9,044 nucleotides of DNA from Patescibacteria group bacterium (GTDB lineage: Bacteria > Patescibacteriota > Minisyncoccia > Minisyncoccales > Staskawiczbacteraceae). Shown here one piece after another: positions 1-5,584 of this stretch. The position numbers and the translations under genes are program-made. The notes under the pieces were generated by a model. That model was not told the DNA's origin. It ran no database searches and worked only from the letters and a program-made list of their open reading frames with translations. How positions within the stretch are numbered: position 1 is the first letter of the stretch; each line of letters begins with the position of its first letter. The stretch spans positions 1-9,044 of the forward strand of contig JAHIEB010000042.1 in the NCBI GenBank assembly GCA_018894075.1. The letters run 5' to 3'.

Positions 1-509
1 CCTTTTGAAGCGCAATAATGAGTCAATCCGGCAAAACCAGAGCCAACCTGGCCCATTGCGATTGACGCTATATTCACAATGGCTCCCTTTTTTTGCTTTG
101 CCATTTCTCGGGTAGCAGCCTGGGCGCACAGAAAATATCCTTTTAAATTAACATCTATCACTTTTTCAAACTCCTCCTCTGACATTTCAAGGAAAGGCTT
201 AAAGGGGCAGATGCCTGCATTATTAACTAAAATATCCACTTTGCCGAAAGCCTGTATCGTTTTCTGGATTAAAGCATCAACCTCCTGCTTATTGGAGACA
301 TCACATTTTACAGCAATAGCCCTTTTGCCCAGCTTTTTTATCTCTTCAACAACTTTCTGGCATTCCTGCTCATTTATGTCTGAAACAACCACCTTTGCTC
401 CGGCTTTAGCTAGAGCCAAGGCGTGGGTTCTTCCCATCCCCTGCTTTGCCCCTGTTACTATAGCTACTCTTTTAGATAGGTCGCAGAAGGTCTGTTTGTT
501 GAAAAACAT
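1..509 (-). CDS. Short-chain dehydrogenase/reductase (SDR), 3' end cut by window edge
   Basis: This is an NAD(P)-dependent oxidoreductase of the classical SDR family with a Rossmann fold. The 169 visible residues contain the cofactor motif TGAKQGMG (19-26), an Asp ending beta-2 (D44 in VVSDIN, usually a sign of NAD(H) preference), NNAG (96-99), the catalytic Asn in DVNLKG (N121), Ser149 in NIAS, and the Y-C-A-S-K motif with Tyr165 and Lys169. Lys169 is the last complete codon before the window edge, so all catalytic residues are visible but the C-terminal substrate-binding third is missing. The best family match is 3-oxoacyl-ACP reductase (FabG)-like, but the substrate cannot be assigned. The start is the ATG at 509-507. 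It lies 18 nt after the stop of the preceding gene and has no Shine-Dalgarno sequence. It is probably the fourth gene of the operon that starts with the thioredoxin-fold gene. Confidence 0.93.
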   Translation of the reverse strand, partial: MFFNKQTFCDLSKRVAIVTGAKQGMGRTHALALAKAGAKVVVSDINEQECQKVVEEIKKLGKRAIAVKCDVSNKQEVDALIQKTIQAFGKVDILVNNAGICPFKPFLEMSEEEFEKVIDVNLKGYFLCAQAATREMAKQKKGAIVNIASIAMGQVGSGFAGLTHYCASK

Positions 510-527
510 ATTATTTGAAGTTAATAA

Positions 528-1037
528 TTACTCTTTGCAGCAGTCAACTAGCTTTTTGACAATATCTCCGAGTTTTCCCATAATCCCTTTTTTCTCTTTG
601 TTTATATTCTCTTCCGGAATCTTTTTTACATCTCCGATATCAATTAATTTCATATTTATCCCCCAAAACAGAGAATAGAGCTCGTAAGATTTCTTGAAAA
701 AATCCTGGGCTTCCTCTTTTTTACCTGAAGACAATTGCTTCGTCCCCACCTCCATTAACCGCATAGAGGCAGATAATAAATGTTTTGAAATGCACCAGAC
801 CTCTCCTTCGTAATCCTTGATTATTCTCTTTAAAAGATCCTTTCTCATTTCTCTAGCAGTATTCAGCAAGTCAAAATACTCTGGTTTTCCTGTTTTGGCT
901 CCCGTGAAAAAGAAATGCTCTTCAATGGAGATTAAGTTCATTATGGCAATAGACAAATCCTCATCAGAAGAAAGGTCAAGCTCCGTCTTTTTGCTCTTTT
1001 GAATGAATTCCTCTAATTTTTTTGCGTCTATATCCAT
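528..1037 (-). CDS. Helical protein of unknown function
   Basis: I do not recognise this 169-residue protein as a named family. It has no signal peptide or membrane segment and reads as mostly alpha-helical and charged, probably cytoplasmic. Residues 1-30 are acidic and helical. A central part (about 40-110) carries FFFTGAKTGKPEYFD and later a segment rich in Ser/Leu/Met. The Lys-rich C-terminus ends in the amphipathic helix GIMGKLGDIVKKLVDCCKE with adjacent cysteines; another Cys sits in VWCISK. The ATG at 1037-1035 overlaps the end of the upstream membrane-protein gene by 10 nt (stop at 1030-1028), which supports this start and suggests translational coupling. The cysteine pair and the redox neighbours allow, but do not prove, a redox or metal-related role. 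That it is a real gene is well supported by length and packing. Confidence 0.8.
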   Translation of the reverse strand: MDIDAKKLEEFIQKSKKTELDLSSDEDLSIAIMNLISIEEHFFFTGAKTGKPEYFDLLNTAREMRKDLLKRIIKDYEGEVWCISKHLLSASMRLMEVGTKQLSSGKKEEAQDFFKKSYELYSLFWGINMKLIDIGDVKKIPEENINKEKKGIMGKLGDIVKKLVDCCKE

Positions 1038-1510
1038 AAAAATATGATTAAGCTTGCCATTAATAATGTTAAAACAGGTATTATCACCCCTTGATAGGCA
1101 AAATACACCTTATTATTATTCCCTTTCTTTAATCTATTATGAAGCCAAATTGAGAATAAGAAAATAGCTGAACCTAAAACCGCCCCGAATATTATTTTGT
1201 CTGTGCCTAGAATAGTATTTTTAGAATGCCCTATCATACCTGCAAAATATAATGGCAAAAAGACAAGCACATACCAAGAGACAGCTATTATCGTCCTCTT
1301 GCATCTGAATTTGTATTTCTTCAGCCACTTTAAAGTCCAGCCGATTAAAGAAACTATCAAAGCCCCTATCCAGATGGAGGAAATGACATCGTCTACGCCC
1401 AGCCACCTTGAAAGCCCGAGCCCGGCTCCCACAGCCACTGTGCAAACAGGGCAAAAAGCCAAAGCTGAAGTCGGCATAAACAGAAAAATCAAGAAAGCTA
1501 TTTTTTTCAT
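1028..1510 (-). CDS. Multi-pass membrane protein with exported CPVC motif, likely thiol-redox partner
   Basis: I chose the ATG at 1510-1508 because it forms a 4-nt ATGA overlap with the preceding thioredoxin-fold gene and begins a clear signal sequence (MKKIAFLIFLFM). An upstream in-frame ATG at 1555 exists but would lie well inside the neighbour. The 160-residue product has a signal peptide with an A-L-A site (16-18), then FCPVC (C20, C23), and four hydrophobic segments near 42-63, 73-94, 105-123 and 135-158. The basic loops KKYKFRCKR (64-72) and RLKKGNNNK (126-134) put those loops inside by the positive-inside rule, leaving the CPVC pair on the outer face. A third Cys (C70) is in the first cytoplasmic loop. 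I infer an electron-transfer or oxidase partner for the adjacent CPHC protein, analogous to but not recognisably homologous to DsbB, VKOR or CcdA. The family assignment is open. Confidence 0.8.
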   Translation of the reverse strand: MKKIAFLIFLFMPTSALAFCPVCTVAVGAGLGLSRWLGVDDVISSIWIGALIVSLIGWTLKWLKKYKFRCKRTIIAVSWYVLVFLPLYFAGMIGHSKNTILGTDKIIFGAVLGSAIFLFSIWLHNRLKKGNNNKVYFAYQGVIIPVLTLLMASLIIFLWI

Positions 1511-1842
1511 AAGCTCTGGAGGAATTTGATTATATCCTGGTCCCCAACTATGCATTGATTGTTAACCCATAAAAAAGGTATTGGAACTCCCTGGGAGGTA
1601 TCCATTTTACAGAAATCTGCCTTTTGGACCAGCAATTCGGAGTTTTCAGAAGATTCCATCTTTTCAAAACTAATTTTTTCTTCCACTTTATTCTCCTCAA
1701 TATATTCTTCCACAACTTTGCAGTGCGGACAGGCTTCTGAATAAAACAAAATAATCTTGGCATCTCCTTTTCTGCCGGAAGCCAGAAAGAAAGCACCGAA
1801 AATAGCGGCGACGATAATGAGAATTACGATGATTTTTTTCAT
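1507..1842 (-). CDS. Membrane-anchored thioredoxin/glutaredoxin-fold protein with CPHC active site
   Basis: This is a thiol-disulfide exchange protein of 111 residues. An N-terminal hydrophobic helix (about 4-21, IIVILIIVAAIFGAFFL) anchors it or serves as a signal, and the fold then faces outward. The active site CPHC is at 38-41 in FYSEACPHCKVVEEY; CPHC is the motif of DsbA-type oxidants. GVPIPFLWV near residue 88 supplies the cis-proline loop, and VGDQDIIKFL matches the last strand and helix of glutaredoxin-like proteins. Two further cysteines (in DFCKMD and NNQCIV) could form a second disulfide. At about 90 residues for the soluble part it is a minimal thioredoxin fold without the DsbA helical insert. 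The start ATG at 1842-1840 lies 6 nt after a consensus -10 box, implying a leaderless mRNA. It overlaps the CPVC membrane-protein gene by ATGA, which points to a functional pair. Confidence 0.88.
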   Translation of the reverse strand: MKKIIVILIIVAAIFGAFFLASGRKGDAKIILFYSEACPHCKVVEEYIEENKVEEKISFEKMESSENSELLVQKADFCKMDTSQGVPIPFLWVNNQCIVGDQDIIKFLQSL

Positions 1843-1848
1843 AAATAA

Positions 1849-1877
1849 ATTATAGCTTTATAAAATATAATTTTCAA
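1849..1877 (-). promoter_or_regulatory. Sigma-70-type promoter of the thioredoxin-fold operon, leaderless
   Basis: On the minus strand, TTGAAA (1877-1872) is followed by a 17-nt spacer and then a perfect TATAAT (1854-1849). Only TTATTT separates the -10 box from the ATG at 1842, so the expected transcription start falls on or next to the A of the start codon. The -35 box contains the TGA stop codon of mnmA (1876-1874), so the promoter uses the very end of the upstream gene. Predicted by eye only. Confidence 0.75.
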
Positions 1878-2860
1878 CATATTATTGACCCGCCTAAAAG
1901 TTCTGAATTATTATAATAAACGATTGACTGCCCGGGCGTAATAGCCCTCTGTGGTTTTGAAAAGACAACTTTATTGCCTGAAACAACGGCTTTTTCTGCT
2001 TTAGACCTGTATCTGATCTTGGCTTGGACATTTTTACAGGGCTTTAAAACCCAATGGGTCTGCTTTATCTTCAGCTCTTTTCTTAAAAGCTTTCTTTCGT
2101 CCTTTGTCAAAACAAGCGTGTTCTTTTTTTTACCTAGCACAAAGTACGGACCTGCCGGCAGGCCAATCCCCTTTCTCTGCCCAATGGTATAGAAAGAAGA
2201 ACCCGGATGAATTCCGAGGAATCTGCCTCTTTCATCGACCATTTTTCCTGATTCGGGCTTTAGATGTTTTTTTAAAAAAATAGCTAAGCCTTTTGGAATA
2301 AAGCACGCCTCCTGCGATTCAGGAGCATACATTGAGGGCAGAGAAAACTTTTTGGCTAAGGCCCTTACTTCTTCTTTTGTATATTGCCCGACTGGAAAGA
2401 TTACGCACTTTAAAATATCCTGATTAAGCTTGTACAAAAAATACGACTGGTCTTTGTTTTTGTCAAACCCTTTTAATATCTTAAATCCCTCTTTGGTTTT
2501 CTTCACCCTCGCATAATGACCTGTGGCAATAAGGCTAGCCCCCAGAGATTTAGCTTTCTTAAGCATTAATCCGAACTTTATCTCTTTGTTGCAGACAACG
2601 CACGGATTGGGAGTCAATCCTTGATTAAAATCTTTCAAAAAGCGGCTAACCACTTCTTTTTTAAATTCTTTCTCAAAGTTTAAAACATAAAAAGGGATGT
2701 CCAGTTTTTTGGCAACCGCTCTTGCCATTGTCTCTGGCTTAAAAGAGCCCGGCCAGAGCTTTAAATGGATTCCGATTACATTAAAGCCGGCCCTTTTTAA
2801 TAAAGCGGCGGCAACCGAACTGTCTACTCCTCCGGACATAGCAACAGCTATTTTTTGCAT
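1874..2860 (-). CDS. mnmA: tRNA-specific 2-thiouridylase MnmA
   Basis: MnmA activates U34 of Lys, Glu and Gln tRNAs with ATP and inserts sulfur at C2, giving s2U34, in the cytoplasm. The N-terminal PP-loop is SGGVDSS (9-15). The first catalytic Cys is C87 in NPCVVCN and the second C186 in ESQEACF. GHYAR (114-118), the DQSYFL segment (137-142) and the C-terminal beta-barrel part with YTIGQRKGIG are all typical of the family. At 328 residues it is a little shorter than the roughly 360-370 usual, partly through a short segment after the LKLW motif (32-36). The ATG at 2860-2858 overlaps the end of iscU by 13 nt. Sulfur probably comes directly from the IscS encoded two genes upstream, as in bacteria where a dedicated cysteine desulfurase sits beside mnmA. 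No Tus relay gene is visible here. Confidence 0.97.
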   Translation of the reverse strand: MQKIAVAMSGGVDSSVAAALLKRAGFNVIGIHLKLWPGSFKPETMARAVAKKLDIPFYVLNFEKEFKKEVVSRFLKDFNQGLTPNPCVVCNKEIKFGLMLKKAKSLGASLIATGHYARVKKTKEGFKILKGFDKNKDQSYFLYKLNQDILKCVIFPVGQYTKEEVRALAKKFSLPSMYAPESQEACFIPKGLAIFLKKHLKPESGKMVDERGRFLGIHPGSSFYTIGQRKGIGLPAGPYFVLGKKKNTLVLTKDERKLLRKELKIKQTHWVLKPCKNVQAKIRYRSKAEKAVVSGNKVVFSKPQRAITPGQSIVYYNNSELLGGSIIC

Positions 2861-3222
2861 TTTTTGTAATCTTCTATTGCTTTATGAAGAGCCTCGATCG
2901 CCAATACAGAACAGTGAAGCTTAATATTAGGAAGACCGCCCAAGGAATCAACCACATCCTCTTTTGTAATCTCTAAAGCTTTTTTTATGCTTTTTCCTTT
3001 AGCTAAATCGGTGATTACGCTGCTTGTGGAGATTGCGGCCACGCATCCGAAGGTTTCAAACTTTACATCTTTAATGACTTCTTTTTTATCCACCCTAATA
3101 TACAGCCACAAAACATCGCCACAAACTGGATTTCCCACCTTGCCTATTCCAGAAGGATTTCTCATCTTCCCGTAATTGTGCGGATTTCTAAACGTATTTA
3201 TTACTTTTTTTGTGTATTCCAT
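2848..3222 (-). CDS. iscU: Fe-S cluster scaffold protein IscU (NifU N-terminal type)
   Basis: This 124-residue scaffold accepts persulfide sulfur from IscS, assembles a [2Fe-2S] cluster and passes it on. It has the single-domain IscU/NifU-N architecture. The ligand residues are C34 in NPVCGD with D36, C61 in FGCVAA, and H104-C105 in LHCSVLA. The N-terminal NPHNYGKM and GKVGNPVCGD segments are classical. The position of the LPPVK motif, which the HscA chaperone binds in proteobacterial IscU, reads LPNIK, so HscA-type delivery may be absent or altered. No hscA, hscB or ferredoxin gene is in the window. The start ATG at 3222-3220 lies inside the last codons of iscS (22-nt overlap) and its stop lies inside mnmA. 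It could equally be labelled nifU-like. Confidence 0.95.
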   Translation of the reverse strand: MEYTKKVINTFRNPHNYGKMRNPSGIGKVGNPVCGDVLWLYIRVDKKEVIKDVKFETFGCVAAISTSSVITDLAKGKSIKKALEITKEDVVDSLGGLPNIKLHCSVLAIEALHKAIEDYKKCKK

Positions 3223-4349
3223 TTGAATGGGGAGATTAATCTTAATTGATTAATAATCTTTGGCAAGACCAAAAGAAAATAATCAATGTCTTTTTCTGTT
3301 GTTTCTTTTCCCAGAGAAACTCTTAATGACCCGTGAGCCTGCTCCGGCTTAAGCCCCAAAGCTAATAAGACATGGCTTGGCTCCAGCTTTATTGAAGAGC
3401 AGGCAGAGCCCGTTGAACAGGCAATACCAGCCAGATCAAGCTGAACTACCAGCGACTCTCCTTCAATAAAATCAAATCTAAAATGGGCGTTATTAGCCAG
3501 TCTGTCCTTTGGGTGTCCGTTAAGATAAGACCCTTTTATCCTTAAAACTCCTTTTGCCAGCCTATCTCTTAATTTCCTTAATCTGGCTGACTCTTCCTGC
3601 ATTTCTTCTTTAGCTATCTGGCAGGCTTTAGCAAAGCCGGCAATGGCAGGCAGATTGATTGTAGAAGACCTTAAACCCTGTTCCTGGCCTCCTCCGTGCA
3701 AAAGAGGCTCAATAGCAAGCCCCTCCCTGATGTACAGCAAGGCTACGCCCTTTGGACCGTACATTTTATGGGAGCTTGCAGTCAAAAGGTCTACTCCCAG
3801 CTTTTTTACGTCAATAGGGATTTTCCCGAAACTCTGGGAAGCGTCAATATGCACATAAGCCTTCTTGCAGATATTCCTTATCTTCTCAATATCCTGAATC
3901 GTGCCCACCTCGTTTGAGGCATGGATTATAGAAACCAAAAAAGTGTCTTCTTCAATCAGCTTCTCAATATCAGAAATATCCAGCTTTCCATACTTGTCTA
4001 CTTTTGCTTTTTTTATCACAAAACCTTGAGATGAAAGCCACTTGGCTGATTCTAAAATTGAGGGATGCTCAATTGCAGATATTACAATGGAGCCTTTCTT
4101 TTTTTTAAAAGCCAATCCCTTTAGGGCAAGATTATTGCTTTCTGTGGCAGAGGAAGTAAAAATTATCTCGTTGGGTTTGGCGTTTATCAATCCTGCCACT
4201 TTTTCTCTTGATGCTTCTAAAACTCTTTTTGCCTCTTGCCCAAAAGAGTGCAAGGACATGGTGTTTCCGAAAACGCACTTATCCATTTCTTTTTTTACCC
4301 TTTTATCCAAAGGAGTGGTGGATGCGTAATCAAAATATATTCTCTTCAT
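3201..4349 (-). CDS. iscS: Cysteine desulfurase IscS (NifS/IscS class V aminotransferase fold)
   Basis: This PLP enzyme converts L-cysteine to L-alanine and holds the sulfur as a persulfide for IscU and MnmA. The 382 residues are within the normal range for the family. The N-terminal YFDYASTTPL (5-14), HASNEVGT (143-150), HIDASQSFGK (167-176), the PLP lysine K195 in SSHKMYGPKG, and RSSTINLP (227-234) are all in place. The persulfide Cys is C317 in STGSACSS, in the long mobile loop typical of group I (IscS/NifS) rather than SufS enzymes. The C-terminus, LKPEQAHGSLRVSLG, is standard. The start ATG at 4349-4347 forms an ATGA overlap with the upstream iscR-like gene, and its 3' end overlaps iscU by 22 nt. 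The gene is therefore probably controlled by the IscR-like protein made from the same mRNA. Confidence 0.97.
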   Translation of the reverse strand: MKRIYFDYASTTPLDKRVKKEMDKCVFGNTMSLHSFGQEAKRVLEASREKVAGLINAKPNEIIFTSSATESNNLALKGLAFKKKKGSIVISAIEHPSILESAKWLSSQGFVIKKAKVDKYGKLDISDIEKLIEEDTFLVSIIHASNEVGTIQDIEKIRNICKKAYVHIDASQSFGKIPIDVKKLGVDLLTASSHKMYGPKGVALLYIREGLAIEPLLHGGGQEQGLRSSTINLPAIAGFAKACQIAKEEMQEESARLRKLRDRLAKGVLRIKGSYLNGHPKDRLANNAHFRFDFIEGESLVVQLDLAGIACSTGSACSSIKLEPSHVLLALGLKPEQAHGSLRVSLGKETTEKDIDYFLLVLPKIINQLRLISPFKWNTQKK

Positions 4350-4717
4350 ATTAACTCTGAAAGATTAATGTCTAAAGCCTTATGCAGGGACAATTCAACC
4401 TTGCGCCAAACGCTCTTTGTCATACATCGCCTTGCTCTTTGGCAGCAACTGCAGTTGACGGGCTTGGTTCCCTCTAGAAGAGAGACAATCTGGCCTGCAC
4501 TTATCTTGTTTGATTTTCTTGCTAAAAAATACCCTCCGCCAGTTCCTTTTTTTGATTTCACCAATCCAGCTTTCTCCAGTTGAGACATAATTTTCTCTAG
4601 GAAATCAAAAGGAATCTTCTCTGCAAAAGAAATCTTCCTTAAGGAGCAGGTCTTCTTGGCCTTAGCCAGATAAACCATAGCCCTTAATCCGTACTGCGCT
4701 TTCTTTGATATTTTCAT
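4346..4717 (-). CDS. iscR: Rrf2-family transcriptional regulator, IscR-like Fe-S sensor
   Basis: This is a 123-residue DNA-binding regulator that probably senses Fe-S status and controls its own operon. The winged helix spans about 1-66: YGLRAMVYLA, a recognition helix IPFDFLEKIMSQLEKAGLV with E41 at the position of E. coli IscR E43, and a wing KKGTGGGYFLA. The sensor region has C89, C91, C92 and C98 followed by MTKSVW. Relative to E. coli IscR (C92-x5-C98-x5-C104-x2-H107), the C92-x5-C98 spacing and the Trp align. The first Cys is three or five residues closer, and the His ligand is replaced by Lys101. Cluster binding is likely but its chemistry may differ. It is shorter than E. coli IscR (about 162 residues), lacking the C-terminal tail. 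It is the first gene of the operon, with a palindrome directly upstream of its ATG at 4717-4715. Confidence 0.92.
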   Translation of the reverse strand: MKISKKAQYGLRAMVYLAKAKKTCSLRKISFAEKIPFDFLEKIMSQLEKAGLVKSKKGTGGGYFLARKSNKISAGQIVSLLEGTKPVNCSCCQRARRCMTKSVWRKVELSLHKALDINLSELI

Positions 4718-4742
4718 AAAGCCGACTATATTAGTCGGCTTT
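4718..4742 (-). promoter_or_regulatory. IscR type 1-like operator (perfect inverted repeat)
   Basis: On the minus strand the arms AAAGCCGACTA (4742-4732) and TAGTCGGCTTT (4728-4718) are perfect reverse complements, separated by ATA. From memory, the E. coli IscR type 1 consensus is ATA-S-Y-Y-GACT-R-W-W-W-Y-AGTC-R-R-S-TAT. This site agrees at 23 of 25 positions, differing only at the second and second-last bases. It begins directly after the -10 box and ends at the base before the ATG, so a bound repressor would block initiation and early elongation. This supports autoregulation of iscR-iscS-iscU-mnmA. Confidence 0.85.
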
Positions 4743-4770
4743 AGTATAGCAGGTTATAAAAACGTGTCAA
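4743..4770 (-). promoter_or_regulatory. Promoter of the iscR-iscS-iscU-mnmA operon
   Basis: On the minus strand a perfect TTGACA (4770-4765) is followed by a 16-nt spacer and TATACT (4748-4743), which matches 5 of 6 bases of the -10 consensus. The start site is expected near 4736, leaving a leader of about 19 nt that is entirely operator sequence. The -35 box lies 8 nt after the stop codon of the HD-domain gene. Confidence 0.85.
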
Positions 4771-4778
4771 ATCGCCTC

Positions 4779-5441
4779 TTAAAGAAGCTCAAACTTATTT
4801 ATCACAAGCCTGAACTTATATTTTAAAAACTCAGCCGCTTTTCTGCAAAAAACCATCCTTTCTGTGAATATCTCAAAGTATTCCATAACTGGGCAGAAAC
4901 TTGTGTCTATTTTTAAAGTCAGGGTTATTGTTTTTTTATTCTTATCCACCCGCAGTTTGCTGTCTTCTGTGGCAAAATTAACCCTGTCATGAATATCTGT
5001 TTTAAGGTTTTCTGGGTCTTTAACCGTCACTCTTGACCGGTTCACATCAGCTTTGTCAGCCAAAACTAAAATAGCTGCAATGGCATTAGTAAAGCTCATC
5101 TCGTCTTTATCGTGGTTTGAAATAGCCTGCATTACTACTGAAGCGTCATTCGGGTCGGCTTCGTTTAAAAAAATCTGCTGGAACAGAAGAGAACCCAGAT
5201 AGTGATGGTTAGTCCTGCTTAAAAAGTTTCCCATATCATGGCAGAAGCCGGCAATAGCTGATAACTCCTGCTCTCTTTCTGACAGCCCTATTTCTTTTGC
5301 TATATTTCTGGCTCTGTCTGCAACCAGGTTGCAATGCCTCAAGCCGTGGTCAGTGTATAAAAGAGCGGCAAGAGTTTTCTCTGTCTCCGCTATGTACTCT
5401 AAAATATGTGGATTGCTTTTGACTTTTGAAAATGTAATCAT
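4779..5441 (-). CDS. HD-domain metal-dependent phosphohydrolase
   Basis: This 220-residue cytoplasmic protein has an HD-superfamily metal site: H36 in DHGLRH (31-36), the H68-D69 pair in FCHDMGN, further histidines H79/H80 and H110-D111 (SNHD), and D129 in VLADKADVNRSRV. HD enzymes cleave phosphomonoesters or phosphodiesters of nucleotides, including signalling nucleotides, but the substrate cannot be read from this sequence. The C-terminal third (about 150-220), beginning with DIHDRVNFA, is a beta-rich then helical extension without a motif I recognise. The LADKADVNRSRV...DIHDRVN arrangement recalls an uncharacterised HD family found in archaea and Firmicutes. The ATG at 5441-5439 follows a TATAAT box by 8 nt. 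It is probably transcribed alone, with the isc operon promoter starting just after its stop codon. There is no hairpin terminator between them other than the operator palindrome. Confidence 0.88.
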   Translation of the reverse strand: MITFSKVKSNPHILEYIAETEKTLAALLYTDHGLRHCNLVADRARNIAKEIGLSEREQELSAIAGFCHDMGNFLSRTNHHYLGSLLFQQIFLNEADPNDASVVMQAISNHDKDEMSFTNAIAAILVLADKADVNRSRVTVKDPENLKTDIHDRVNFATEDSKLRVDKNKKTITLTLKIDTSFCPVMEYFEIFTERMVFCRKAAEFLKYKFRLVINKFELL

Positions 5442-5443
5442 AT

Positions 5444-5584
5444 TTATTTATTATAGATTGAAAACCGGCAACCGCAATACTTCTGACGATAATACATTTT
5501 AGCTGATTTCTTAGTTTTTTGCCAGAAAATACTCTTTACCGAGAGCTTTATCTTTGTCTCTTGGTTTTGCCGGCTTTTAAGGGG
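5444..5584 (-). pseudogene. queH: Probable C-terminal remnant of queH (epoxyqueuosine reductase)
   Basis: Between tgt and the HD gene the minus strand is open for 46 codons (5584-5447), ending in TAA at 5446-5444. The last 17 residues, MYYRQKYCGCRFSIYNK, strongly resemble the conserved C-terminus of QueH (DUF208/COG1636), which reads roughly Y-x-Q-x-Y-C-G-C-x-x-S. The two residues W and Q before a Lys-rich KTKKSAK stretch also suit the helix before that motif. QueH normally has about 180-200 residues including N-terminal Cys ligands, and nothing of that part fits in the gap. There is no start codon that would give more than 17 residues. The stop lies 2 nt before the HD-gene ATG, typical spacing for a former operon. 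The match is from memory, and chance conservation of a short motif is possible. Confidence 0.55.
5450..5477 (-). promoter_or_regulatory. Putative promoter of the HD-domain gene, near-leaderless
   Basis: On the minus strand TTGCGG (5477-5472, weak -35) is followed by a 16-nt spacer and a perfect TATAAT (5455-5450). The ATG begins 8 nt later at 5441, so the expected leader is only one or two bases. The promoter lies inside the queH-like remnant. The -10 box is convincing, the -35 is not. Confidence 0.55.

Noticed and set aside
79..678. A 199-codon open frame on the plus strand opposite the SDR gene and the helical protein.
   Set aside because: It is antisense to a clear SDR with all motifs. 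Its translation is low-complexity and resembles no family.
1511..1555. A longer start (ATG at 1555) for the CPVC membrane protein.
   Set aside because: It would put 15 polar residues before the signal peptide and run well into the upstream gene. The ATG at 1510 makes the usual ATGA overlap.
4718..4742. Reading the palindrome before iscR as a terminator of the HD gene.
   Set aside because: No T-run follows on the minus strand and it lies after the iscR promoter, so an operator explains it better.
5444..5584. Read-through of the tgt TAG codon giving a Tgt-QueH tail fusion, since the frame is the same.
   Set aside because: Tgt ends at its normal length, the two frames agree by a one-in-three chance, and nothing suggests a suppressor or recoding.
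5444..5584. A tRNA or other structured RNA in the tgt-HD gap.
   Set aside because: No cloverleaf or stable stem was found; only short GCCGG-type partial repeats are present.
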